Assembly: GCF_000725805.1 (NCBI RefSeq)
Contig: NZ_JOFT01000012.1
Span: 358,687 to 422,686 of the forward strand
Origin: Streptomyces xanthophaeus
Lineage (GTDB): Bacteria; Actinomycetota; Actinomycetes; Streptomycetales; Streptomycetaceae
Reading direction: 5' to 3'
DNA length: 64,000 bases
The translations under genes were made by a program, and so were the position numbers. Within the stretch, counting starts at the first letter, position 1. Each line of letters opens with the position of its first letter. This document shows, in pieces, positions 51,596 through 60,900 of the stretch. The notes beneath the pieces are model-generated. The model was not told the DNA's origin, did no database searches, and saw nothing but the letters and a program-made list of their open reading frames with translations.

Positions 51596-52963
51596 TCAGC
51601 GGTCGTAGAGCTGGAAGAGCCGGGTGGCGGTGACCTTGCCGCGGTAGGGCGCGAGTTCCGCGTCGACGTGCGCGCTCGCCTCCGGCACGTCGAATTCGAG
51701 GTTGTGCGCGTACCGGTCGGCGGCGTGGCACAGCGGGAAGGCGTGCGTGTCGTCGGTCCAGGTGAACTCGGTGAACTGCGCGGGCAGAGCGTAGGGGGAG
51801 CACGCCGAGCGCCCCTCCAGACTGGGCACCACGTCGTGTTCGTTGACCAGGGAGCACACCCGGGTGCGCGGGTCCGCCGGACGCTTGCCGTCGATGGGCG
51901 AGCCGATCGCCACGACGTGGGTGACCCGGTAGAGCGCGCAGAAGTCCCGGTCCGCGGCCAGGTTCATGGCGGTGATGCCGCCCAGACTGTGCCCGACCAG
52001 CGCGAGCTCGGTGCCCGAGGGGACGGCCGAGCGCAGCGCCTTGGTGACGGCCCGGGAGTACGGGGTCGCGGGCCGGGCCACCGCGTTCAGGGCGCCCAGC
52101 AGGTCCTGCGGGCTCTCGCCCCGCAGCCCGGCCATTCCGGCGAGCTGGGCGACGTGGCGGGTCACCCCGTCCGGACCGGCGACCTGCTGGACGAGGAGGG
52201 TGCCGCCGGTGCCGATGGTCCCGATGTTGCGGATGTAGCCGCAGATGGTGCCCGAGGCGTCGAGGCGTTCCAGCAACGCCGGTTCGGACGGGCTGGGTTC
52301 GGCGCGGCCGGGGCCGCGGTCCAGGAGGGCCCAGAGCCGGGCGCCGATGCCGAGGAAGGGCTCCGCGGCGGTGAGGGTGCGGCCGGTGGCGATCTCCCAG
52401 CCCGCCTCGTCGTTGAAGGGGTTCTCGTCGGTGAGCGCGTTCCAGGCCGCGATGTCGGCGAAGGACGGGGCGAGCAGCGCGAAGGCCCGCTCGGCGCCCT
52501 GGTTCCCGATGATGGCCTTGAAGACCCGGACCGCCTCGGCCTGCCGGTCCTGTTCGATGGCGCGGATGACCCGGGCGGTGTCCGGATCCTCGAGCAGTTC
52601 GGGGTGTTCCACCGCGGCGGCCCGGATACGGGCCTTGAGGCCGGTGACGGCCAGACTGACGGCGAGGCTCTCACGGCTGGTCAGGACCCCGGCCAGCCAG
52701 GCGGCGCGGGCCAGGGGCCCGCGGCCCTGCGGGCCCCAGCCGAGTCCGGCGGGATCGGTGAGGGTCCGCAGCAGGCTGCGGCGGGCGGCGGGCGGGACCC
52801 CGGTGCCGAGGGCGAGGCCCGTGGCGTGCCGGGCGGCGTCCCGTACGGCGTCGGCGGCCTCGGCGAGGTCGCGGCAGAGCTGGTGGAGGGAGGCCACGTC
52901 CGGTTCGGTGACGGACGGGACGGGGCCACAGGGAGCGGTGGGATCGGCAGCGGCTTCGGGCAC
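51596..52963 (-). CDS. Lipase-like alpha/beta-hydrolase
   Basis: The 455-residue protein has a helical N-terminal half (about 20-200, including ASLHQLCRDLAEAADAVRDA) and a C-terminal alpha/beta-hydrolase. The nucleophile elbow is ELALVGHSLGGITAM near 325, the probable acid lies in SLVNEHDVVPS and the His in HAADRYAHNLEF. The layout resembles class-3-type lipases. No signal peptide, so it should act on intracellular lipids. Position between a P450 and a fatty-acid dioxygenase-like enzyme (18 and 16 bases) suggests it frees the acyl substrate. Substrate unproven; a thioesterase is an alternative. Confidence 0.78.
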   Translation of the reverse strand: MPEAAADPTAPCGPVPSVTEPDVASLHQLCRDLAEAADAVRDAARHATGLALGTGVPPAARRSLLRTLTDPAGLGWGPQGRGPLARAAWLAGVLTSRESLAVSLAVTGLKARIRAAAVEHPELLEDPDTARVIRAIEQDRQAEAVRVFKAIIGNQGAERAFALLAPSFADIAAWNALTDENPFNDEAGWEIATGRTLTAAEPFLGIGARLWALLDRGPGRAEPSPSEPALLERLDASGTICGYIRNIGTIGTGGTLLVQQVAGPDGVTRHVAQLAGMAGLRGESPQDLLGALNAVARPATPYSRAVTKALRSAVPSGTELALVGHSLGGITAMNLAADRDFCALYRVTHVVAIGSPIDGKRPADPRTRVCSLVNEHDVVPSLEGRSACSPYALPAQFTEFTWTDDTHAFPLCHAADRYAHNLEFDVPEASAHVDAELAPYRGKVTATRLFQLYDR

Positions 52964-52981
52964 GGATCGGCGTCCCTTCGG

Positions 52982-54397
52982 TCAGCGTGCGGTGAGGGTG
53001 AGGTGGACGGCCGCGGCGTCCAGGGCGCCCGGCAGCGGCCGGTGCGGGTCCAGCGCCGGACGGTCCCCGCCGACCCGGTGGCCGCGCAGCACCTCGGCGC
53101 AGACCGCGGCGGTGACGAGCAGGCCCAGCTGGTCTCCGGGGCAGCGTCCGCCGCCGTGTCCGAACGGGGCCATCTGCGTGTCCTCGTCGGCTTCCGGGGC
53201 GAGCCAGCGGCCCGGCACGAAGAGATGGCCGCCCGGCACGTGCTCGGGGTCGCGCTGGTGGAAGGCCATCGGTGCGAGCACGTGGGTGCCGGCCGGGTAG
53301 GTCACCCCGCGCCATTGGGTGGGCGCCCGGGTGACCCGGACGAAGTCGGGGACCACGGGGTAGAGCCGGATCGTCTCCTGTACGCAGGCCCGCAGCCGCG
53401 ATCCCTGGGCGATCCCGCTGTCCCCGGTGACCGCGTCCTGCTCCGCCGGATGGGCGGCGAGCAGCCGCAGGGTCCGGGCGGCCACGTGCGCGGCCACGTC
53501 CAGGGCGAGCAGCCAGTGATGGGCCTGCCCGACCCGGTCGAGCTCGGCGTCGAGCGCGGTGGCGGGTCCGGCGAGGGCCCGGCCGATCAGGGTGTGCGCG
53601 GGGGCGTCGGCGGCGTACGACTCCAGGCGGGCGTTGGCCCGTGCGTACAGCCGCCGGGCGGCGAGGGCGCGGCCCTTGCGCAGGCCCAGCCAGTTGGCCT
53701 CCTCGCGCAGGGCCACCAGCCAGCGGTGCAGTTCCTCGTCGTCCCGGGCCAGGTCGCCGAGGACCAGACGGCGGGAGATCCGCTGGAAGGCGCGGAGCAG
53801 CCGGGGGAAGTCCAGTCCGGGTCCGCGGGTCAGCGGGGCGCACTCCTCGGCGACGACGGAGAGGTACTCCGCGCAGGAGGGGTGGACGGGCCGGTCGGCC
53901 GCCAGGGCGTGGTCGTTGACCTCGCGCCGTGCCTCGCGCAGGGCCCCGTGGGAGCAGATCACCCCGGTGGGTTCGAGGACCCCGAGCATCTTGACCTTGT
54001 CGACGGCGTCCATGGCGAGGGTTTCCATGGGCTCGGCGAAGAACTGCCGTACGTCGGCGGGGTCGAGGAGGACCAGCATCTCGCCGGAGAGCGCGCGGAT
54101 CCGAACGGGGGAACCGCCGTGGCGGGCGCGCAGGGCCCGGAAGGTGGCGGCCGACCAGCCGTACTGGTTGACCGAGGCCAGCGCGGACACCATGGCGGGG
54201 CGGGGGGCGGAGATGCCCCTGGTGAAGGCGGGGAGGGTGTGGGTGAGGACGAACCGCAGGGTCTCGGCGCGTCCCGCGCGGCCCGGGTCGGCCGTCCGCC
54301 CCGGCCCCGGGACGGGCGCGTCGCCGGCGGGGTCGTGGCCGGCCGCGTTCGGGGGCGCGGACACCGCGTCCGTGGTGGTGAGCTCGGACTCGGTCAT
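52982..54397 (-). CDS. Cytochrome P450 with altered I-helix
   Basis: The 471-residue P450 has the K-helix ETIR near 340 (ACVQETIRLYPVVPDF) and the heme-binding loop APFGHGGGRCPGDQLG with Cys ~419. In the I-helix the usual A/G-G-x-D/E-T aligns with LALDV: the acid is kept as Asp but the Thr that delivers protons to oxygen is Val. Such proteins may depend on peroxide or on substrate-assisted oxygen activation. The N-terminus (about 1-45) is a Pro/Ala/Gly tail. ATG 54397 overlaps the stop of the FAD-oxidase gene (ATGA). No ferredoxin gene is adjacent. It could process a fatty-acid hydroperoxide made by the dioxygenase. Confidence 0.88.
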   Translation of the reverse strand: MTESELTTTDAVSAPPNAAGHDPAGDAPVPGPGRTADPGRAGRAETLRFVLTHTLPAFTRGISAPRPAMVSALASVNQYGWSAATFRALRARHGGSPVRIRALSGEMLVLLDPADVRQFFAEPMETLAMDAVDKVKMLGVLEPTGVICSHGALREARREVNDHALAADRPVHPSCAEYLSVVAEECAPLTRGPGLDFPRLLRAFQRISRRLVLGDLARDDEELHRWLVALREEANWLGLRKGRALAARRLYARANARLESYAADAPAHTLIGRALAGPATALDAELDRVGQAHHWLLALDVAAHVAARTLRLLAAHPAEQDAVTGDSGIAQGSRLRACVQETIRLYPVVPDFVRVTRAPTQWRGVTYPAGTHVLAPMAFHQRDPEHVPGGHLFVPGRWLAPEADEDTQMAPFGHGGGRCPGDQLGLLVTAAVCAEVLRGHRVGGDRPALDPHRPLPGALDAAAVHLTLTAR

Positions 54398-55812
54398 GCC
54401 TCGATCACCTTGCCGGGGTTGAGCAGGTTCTTCGGGTCGAAGAGCCGCTTGAGCCCGCGGTGCAGTTCCAGTGCGACCGGGTCGAGCTCGCGGGTCAGCC
54501 AGTCGCGCTTGAGGATGCCGATGCCGTGCTCCCCGGTGCTGGTGCCACCGAGGGCGAGACCGGCGGCCATGATGTCGTCGTACGCAGTCTGCGCGCGCCG
54601 GAACTCGTCCGGGTCGGACTCGTCGAAGACGACCGTCGGGTGCAGGTTGCCGTCCCCGGCGTGACCGAGGGTGAAGATCCGCAGCCGGTACCGGGCGGCG
54701 ATCTCCTCGATCGTCCCGATGAACTTGGCGAGTTCGGAACGCGGCACGGCCACGTCCTCGATGAAGGCGGTGGGCCTGCCGCCCAGGGTCGCGGCGAAGG
54801 CGCCGAGGGCGGGCGTGACCAGCCGCCGGGCCTCGATGATCTGCCGGGACTCCTCGGTGGTGGCGGCGGTGACCACGTTCTGCGCTCCGGCGCCCTTGCA
54901 GAGCAGGTCCATCGTGTGCAGGTCGCGCAGCGGGTCGCCGGCGTCGCTCTCGACGATCAGGGTGGCGGCGCTGCCGGGGCGCAGCAGCGGGTGCCCGTAG
55001 TCCGCGACGGCCTGGGTGGTGGCCCGGTCGAGGAGTTCGAGGGCCGAGGGCACGTGCCCGGCGGCGGTGATCGCCGCGACGGCGTCCCCGGCCGCGGTCA
55101 GGCTGGGGAACTGGGCCAGCAGGGAGAGGGCCGGCGGACGCGCGGGCCGCAGGGCGAGGGTGGCCCCGACGACCACCGCGAGCGTGCCCTCCGAACCGAC
55201 CATGAGCCGGGTCAGGTCGTAGCCCGCCACGCCCTTGGCGGTGTCCCGGCCGGTGCGCATCCGGCGGCCGTCGGGAAGGACGAGGTCCAGCCCGAGCACG
55301 TAGTCGGCGGTGACCCCGTACTTGACGCAGCAGATGCCGCCCGCGCCCGTGGCGATGTTCCCGCCGATGGTGCAGCGTTCCCAGGAGGCGGGGTCGGGCG
55401 GATAGGTCAGGCCGTGCTCGGCCACGGCGTCGCCCAGGTGCTTGGTGACGACCCCGGGCTCGCAGCGCACGAGCCGGTTGGCGGGGTCGATCTCCAGGAT
55501 GCGGTCCATCCGGGAGGTGTTCAGCACGAGGCAGCCGTCGACGGCGTTGGCCGCGCCCGCGAGACCGGTGCGGGCGCCCTGGGGGACCACGGGAACGCCG
55601 AGGGCGTACGTGGTGCGCAGGATCTGCTCGACCTGCTCGGCGGTGCGGGGCAGGGCGACGACCGCGGGGGTGCCGGGCTCGGAGAAGGGCGCCGAGTCCC
55701 GGGTGTGGGCGGCGAGCGTCTCGGCGTCGGTGTACAGGATGCTGTCGGGGCCGCCGTCCGCGTCGGCCAGGAGGGCGCGCAGGCGGGACAGGAGGGGGGT
55801 GTCGGGAGACAT
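54394..55812 (-). CDS. FAD-linked 2-hydroxyacid oxidase (GlcD/D-lactate dehydrogenase type)
   Basis: The 472-residue flavoprotein has a PCMH-type FAD domain (about 45-225) with VVPQGARTGLAGAAN, CTIGGNIATGAGG and GYDLTRLMVGSEGTLAVV. The C-terminal FAD-oxidase domain has FTLGHAGDGNLHPTVVF and GTSTGEHGIGILKR, hallmarks of the GlcD/DLD family that oxidises D-(R)-2-hydroxy acids to 2-oxo acids. No GlcE/GlcF genes adjoin it, so it may act alone as do DLD and D2HGDH. ATG 55812 lies 46 bases after the ThDP enzyme gene, and its stop overlaps the P450 start. Confidence 0.9.
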   Translation of the reverse strand: MSPDTPLLSRLRALLADADGGPDSILYTDAETLAAHTRDSAPFSEPGTPAVVALPRTAEQVEQILRTTYALGVPVVPQGARTGLAGAANAVDGCLVLNTSRMDRILEIDPANRLVRCEPGVVTKHLGDAVAEHGLTYPPDPASWERCTIGGNIATGAGGICCVKYGVTADYVLGLDLVLPDGRRMRTGRDTAKGVAGYDLTRLMVGSEGTLAVVVGATLALRPARPPALSLLAQFPSLTAAGDAVAAITAAGHVPSALELLDRATTQAVADYGHPLLRPGSAATLIVESDAGDPLRDLHTMDLLCKGAGAQNVVTAATTEESRQIIEARRLVTPALGAFAATLGGRPTAFIEDVAVPRSELAKFIGTIEEIAARYRLRIFTLGHAGDGNLHPTVVFDESDPDEFRRAQTAYDDIMAAGLALGGTSTGEHGIGILKRDWLTRELDPVALELHRGLKRLFDPKNLLNPGKVIEA

Positions 55813-55858
55813 ACCGGCCTTCTGGAGGTCGTACGGGGAGGGGGTGCGGGCGGGTGCT

Positions 55859-57463
55859 CTACAGCGACGGGAGTTCGGTGGTGACCGGTACGTCGATGAG
55901 CACGGGGCCGTCCTGCTGGGCGGCGGAGTCCCGGACGAGCTTGGTGAGTTCGCCGGAGCCCTGGACGCGATGGGTGCGCAGGCCGTAGCCGGCGGCGATC
56001 GCGGTGATGTCGAGACCGGGGATGTCGAGGCCGGGGGCGCCCTCGGCGTGCTCGAGCCGGGCGAACCACTGGAGGATCGCGTAGCGGGCGTTGCTGAGCA
56101 CCACGAAGGTGACGGGGAGCCGGTAGTGGGCGGCGGTCCACAGGGCCTGGACGGCGTAGTGGACCGAGCCGTCGCCGATGACGGCGATCACGGGCCGGTC
56201 GGGTGCGCCGAGCTGGGCGCCGACGGCGGCCGCCGCGCCGAAGCCGAGCCCGCCGCCCGCGGAGAACAGGTAGGAGCGGGGGCTGCTGATGCGGGCGGCC
56301 TCGTGGAACCGGGGCACGTTGGAGGGGGATTCGTTGACCCAGAGGGTGTTCTCGGGGGCGCCCTGTGCGACCGCGGAGAGCGCGGCGAGGGGGGTGAGGA
56401 CGCCCTCCGTCTCCTCGGGGAAGCGCACCTGCTCGTGGGGCTCGCGGACTTGGCTGCCGGCCGGGAAGTGCTCCGCGAGACCCCGTACGGTCAGGGCCAG
56501 GTCGGCCACGACGGCGTCGCCGACGGGGGCCCTGGCCGCCTCCTCGGCGTCCCGGGTGAGCAGGAGGAGCTCGGTGCCCTCGGGCAGGTAGGCACCGGGG
56601 ATGTAGGGGTAGTAGCGGAACACCGGCGCGCCGATGACCACGACGAGGTCGTGGCCGGCGAGCTGGCCGCTGAGCGGCCCGATCGCCGGGACCAGTTCGC
56701 CGCGGAACTGCGGGTGGTCGTACGGGAAGGACACCCGGGCCGAGACGGGCGCCGCCCAGACCGGGAGTCCCGTGCGGTCCGCGAGGTCCACGACCGCGTC
56801 CCAGGCTCCGGAGGCGTCGACGTCGTCGCCGACGACGAGGACGGCGGAGCGGGCCGCGGCGATCCGTCCGGCGAGCTCGGCGAGCACGGCCGGGGCGGGG
56901 ACGGCGGCGTGCGTGACCCGGCGGGCGGCGGCCACCTGGGCGCCCCGGTCCTCGGCCGCGGTCAGCTCCGCGTCCATGTCGTCCATCGGGAGGGAGACGA
57001 AGACGGGCCCGTGCGGCGGGGTTTCGGCGATCTGGGCGGCGCGGGCGAGCGCGGGAGCCACGTCGGCGGGGCGCGGCGGCTCGTACGCCCACTTCACGGC
57101 GGGCTGGGGCAGGAGCGTGGCCTGCGGGTTGGAGAGCAGGGCCTCCATGGTGAGCATGGCGCGGACCTGCTGTCCGGCGGTGACCACCATCGGGGTGCGG
57201 TTCGCCCGGGCGTTGAGGATGGCGCCCATGGCGTTGCCGGTGCCCGGTCCGGTGTGCAGGTTGACCAGGGCGGTGGTGCCGGAGGCGAGGGCGAACCCGT
57301 CGGCCATGCCGACCACGACGGCCTCCTGGAGGCCGAGCACGTACCGGAAGTCCTCGGGGAAGTCCTTGAGCATCGGCAGTTCGGTCGATCCCGGATTGCC
57401 GAAGACGGTGGTCATCCCACGGGCTCGCAGAACGTCGAGTACGGCTTCTCGAACCGTGCGCAT
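55859..57463 (-). CDS. Benzoylformate decarboxylase-like ThDP enzyme
   Basis: The 534-residue protein aligns from its first residue with Pseudomonas putida benzoylformate decarboxylase (528). S26 (GNPGSTELP), E47 (GLQEAVVVG) and H70 (NLHTGPGTGNAMG) fall at identical numbers, and the ThDP motif runs GDGSVHYAVQALW to VLSNARYAIL. The other catalytic His of that enzyme, H281 as I recall, lies in FRYH; here the site reads FRYYPY, with Tyr ~285. This should alter protonation and product choice. Expected reaction: 2-oxo acid to aldehyde plus CO2. ATG 57463 follows GGAGG by 8 bases; it is the first gene of the operon and divergent from the nSTAND1 gene. Confidence 0.88.
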   Translation of the reverse strand: MRTVREAVLDVLRARGMTTVFGNPGSTELPMLKDFPEDFRYVLGLQEAVVVGMADGFALASGTTALVNLHTGPGTGNAMGAILNARANRTPMVVTAGQQVRAMLTMEALLSNPQATLLPQPAVKWAYEPPRPADVAPALARAAQIAETPPHGPVFVSLPMDDMDAELTAAEDRGAQVAAARRVTHAAVPAPAVLAELAGRIAAARSAVLVVGDDVDASGAWDAVVDLADRTGLPVWAAPVSARVSFPYDHPQFRGELVPAIGPLSGQLAGHDLVVVIGAPVFRYYPYIPGAYLPEGTELLLLTRDAEEAARAPVGDAVVADLALTVRGLAEHFPAGSQVREPHEQVRFPEETEGVLTPLAALSAVAQGAPENTLWVNESPSNVPRFHEAARISSPRSYLFSAGGGLGFGAAAAVGAQLGAPDRPVIAVIGDGSVHYAVQALWTAAHYRLPVTFVVLSNARYAILQWFARLEHAEGAPGLDIPGLDITAIAAGYGLRTHRVQGSGELTKLVRDSAAQQDGPVLIDVPVTTELPSL

Positions 57464-57953
57464 GAGGATCCTCCAGGCAATGGGGGGCGACCGTGGGTGA
57501 TCAATCCAGCACGCTCCGCAGAGGGTTGGCAAACCGTGCCGGGTGAGCGCCCGCGTCGGGGAAAAGCCCTCCAAAAATCGTTTCCGCACCCGTCCGGCAC
57601 CGCGGTTCACCAAGGGGGTGACGTCCACCCGGCGCCGGGGAAGTCGCCCACACGTGTCTGCCCCCGGCCGGTCCCGGAAGGCCCGGGGGAGGGCCCCGGC
57701 CGCCCGCCGGTCCGTGCCCGCAGGGCGGCGGTCGAGGTGGAACGGGGGCGGCGGCTGGGGCCGCACCAGCCGGGAGTGGCGGGAGAGGATGGCCGGAAAA
57801 CACCCCTTTCGCACCCGCCCGGACCCCGGACCGCTGCATTCCGGCCCCGGGTCCGCGACGCCGGGGGAGGGTGGTCCCCGCACTGCTGACGCACGGCTGA
57901 CGTCCGGCCGCCCCCCACTGCTGCCGCACCGGAATTCCGACCACGGAGGCCCG
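57464..57953. other. Divergent intergenic region (490 bp)
   Basis: It separates the oxidative operon from the nSTAND1 gene and must hold both promoters. A short AT-richer patch (about 57558-57590) lies near the operon side. Imperfect dyads are GGCA-N5-TGCC at about 57530-57542 and TTCACC facing GGTGA at about 57607-57622. No convincing reading frame or terminator was seen. Confidence 0.6.
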
Positions 57954-60900
57954 ATGGACCGTACGCCCACCCCGCCCTTACCCCCTTCGCCACGCGAGGA
58001 GTTCGCGGCCGAGCTGACCCGGCTGCGCGAGAAGGCCGACCTCACCGTCCGTGCCGTCGCCGCCCGCGTCGACGCCCCCGGCGCCCACACCACCGTGGGC
58101 GGCTGGTTCGCGGGCCAGAACCTGCCCTCGATCGGCTCCCTCCCCCTGTTCCGGCAGGTGCTGCACGTCTGCGGGGTGCGCGAACCGGCCGAGATCGAGC
58201 GCTGGATCGAGACGCTGGCCGAACTGCGGCGCACCCGCGTGCCGCGCGCCGTGCACGCAGCCGTGCCCTACCGGGGCCTGGCCGGATTCGAGGAGCGGCA
58301 CGCCGAGTGGTTCTTCGGCCGTGACCGGCTGCGCGACACCGTGGTGGCACAACTCCTGGCGGACGGCGCGATCGTGGCCGGGGGCGCCGCCGTCCCCGTG
58401 CCCCGGCTGCTGGTCGGCGCCTCCGGCTCCGGCAAGTCCTCGCTGCTGCGGGCCGGAGTGCTGCCCGTGCTGCGCGCCGCGCACGGCTTCGTCCCCTGCC
58501 TGCTCACGCCCGGCCGGCATCCGCTCGCCGCACTGGCCTCGGCCGTCGACGCGCTCACCGGCCCACAGGAGACGGCCCGGTCCGCGGAGGCGTCCGGGTC
58601 CCCTCCCGCCGTGCCCGATGACTCCGACGCCCCCGGAACCCCCGACCCGCTCGCCCTCGCCGCCCGGGTACGGAGCTTCGCCGCACGGCAGTCCGTACGG
58701 GTCGTGGTGGCCGTCGACCAGTTCGAGGAGGTCTTCACCGTCTGCCGGGACGCCGCCGAACGCGAGCGGTTCCTGCGCTGCCTGGCCGCACTGCCCGCGC
58801 CGGACGTACGGGTCGCGGGCGCTCTGCGCGCGGACTTCTACCCGGACGCCCTCGGCGAACCCCTCCTCGCCGCCGCGCTCCAGAACGGGCAGACCGTCGT
58901 CGGCGCGCTCACCGAGGAGGAGACCCGCGCCGTGGTCACCGGACCCGCCGTCAAGGCCGGGCTCACCGTGGACGAGGGCTTCGTCGACCTGCTCCTCGCC
59001 GACCTGCGGGACTCGGGCGCCGGAGCACTGCCCCTGCTGTCGCACGCACTGCTGTCCACCTGGGAGCGCGGCCGGGGCACGAAGCTGACGATCGCCGACT
59101 ACCGGGCCGGCGGCGGCATCTCCGCCGCCATCTCCGCGACAGCCGAGGAGGCCTATGCCGAGCTGAGCGAGGAGCAGCGGAGCCTGGCCCGCGTGCTCTT
59201 CCTGCGCATGGTCACCGTCGGGGACGGCGGCCCCGACACCCGTCGGCTCCTCCCGCTCCCCGATGCGGGCGGACCCGGGGACCCGGCGGGCCGGGACCGC
59301 GCCGGGCAGGTGTACGAGGTACTGGAACGGTTCGTCGACCGGCGGCTGGTCACCCTGGACGCCGACGGCTCGCAGATCACCCACGAGGCGCTGCTCACCG
59401 CCTGGCCCCGGCTGCACCGATGGATCGACACCGACCGGGCCGGACACCTGGTGTGGCAGGAACTCGGCCGGGACGCGGAGCGCTGGCTGGCCCAGCACCG
59501 CGAGCCCTCGCTGCTCTACCGGGGCGCGCGGCTCGCCGTCGCCGCGGGCTGGGCCGAACAGAGCGGCCGGGGCCCGGAACTGACCGTACGGGAGACCTCC
59601 TTCCTCGCCGCGAGCCGGGACGCGGAGGAGGCCCGGGCCCGTCGCGAGCGGCACCGCACCCGGCGGCTGCGGCAGCTCCTCGTCCTGCTGTCGGTGCTCG
59701 TCGTCCTCTCGGGCCTGCTCACGGGCATCGCGGTGGTCCAGCGGCGGGACGCGGAGCACCAGCAGGCGGTGGCGCTGTCGCGGCTGGTGGCGGCCCGCGC
59801 GGAACGGCTGCGCGGCAGTGACCTGGCACTGGCGGCACAGCTCAGCCTGGTGGCCTACCGGACGGCGCCCACCGCCGAGGCCCGTTCGGCACTGATGGAC
59901 GCCTCGGCCCTGCCCGCGGTCACCCGGATCCTCGCCTTCCGGGGCGTGGTGCAGGCGGTGGCGCTCAGTCCGGACGGGCACACCCTCGCCGCGGGCGGAC
60001 TGGACCGGCAGGTCGCCCTGTGGGACGTGCGCGACCCCCAGCACCCCCGGGAACTGGGCACCGCCCCGCACGACTTCGGGGACACCGTGTACGCGCTGGC
60101 CTTCAGCCCCGACGGGCGGCGGCTCGCCGCGGGGGCCGGGGACGGGACCGTACGGGTGTGGGAACCGTCGGGTCCCGCCGGATCGCGGGTGCTCACCGGC
60201 CCTGAATCCGCGGTCTACGGGGTCGCGTTCGCGCCGGACAGCCGCACGCTCGCCGCAGCGGGCGCCGACGGCGGGGTGTACCTCTGGCGGGACCCCGCAG
60301 CCGCCGACGGAGCCGCGGCCGCAGGGGGATCGGCCGGGCCGGCCGCCGGGCCGGAGCGGCTCGCCGGATTCACCGGCCCCGTGCACACGGTCGCCTTCCG
60401 CCCGGGCGGCGCCACCCTCGCGGCCGGAGGCGCCGACGGGACGGTCCGGCTGTGGGACACCTCCGCGCCGGGCCTGCCGGTCCCGTACGCCGAGGCGCTG
60501 ACCGGGGCGGCGGGCCCGGTGTTCGGCCTGGCCTTCACCCCCGACGGGAGCCGGCTCGCGGCCGCCAGCCAGGACCGCTCCACCCGCGTGTGGACCGTGC
60601 CCGACCCCCGCGGGACCCCGGTCGCCCCGGAGGTCATCGGCGGGGCGCCGGCCGTGCCCGACGGCCCGGCCAGCTACGTCAACGCGGTCGGGTACGGCCC
60701 GGACGGACAGTGGACGGCGACCGGCAGCGCCGACAACCAGGTCCGCCTCTACCGCACCGGCACCGCGACGCCCGCCGCCGTCTTCCCGCACCCCGGACCC
60801 GTCACCGCGCTGGCCTTCCTGCCCGGCGGCCAGGGCCTGGTCACCGGCGCGGCCGACGGGACGGTCCGGCTCTGGCAACTGCCGTCCCGCCCGCTGCGGG

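Noticed and set aside
49394..57463. Mandelate degradation operon
   Set aside because: The ThDP enzyme and FAD oxidase would fit, but the dioxygenase, hydrolase and P450 have no place in that pathway, no mandelate racemase or benzaldehyde dehydrogenase is present, and a key His of benzoylformate decarboxylase is changed.
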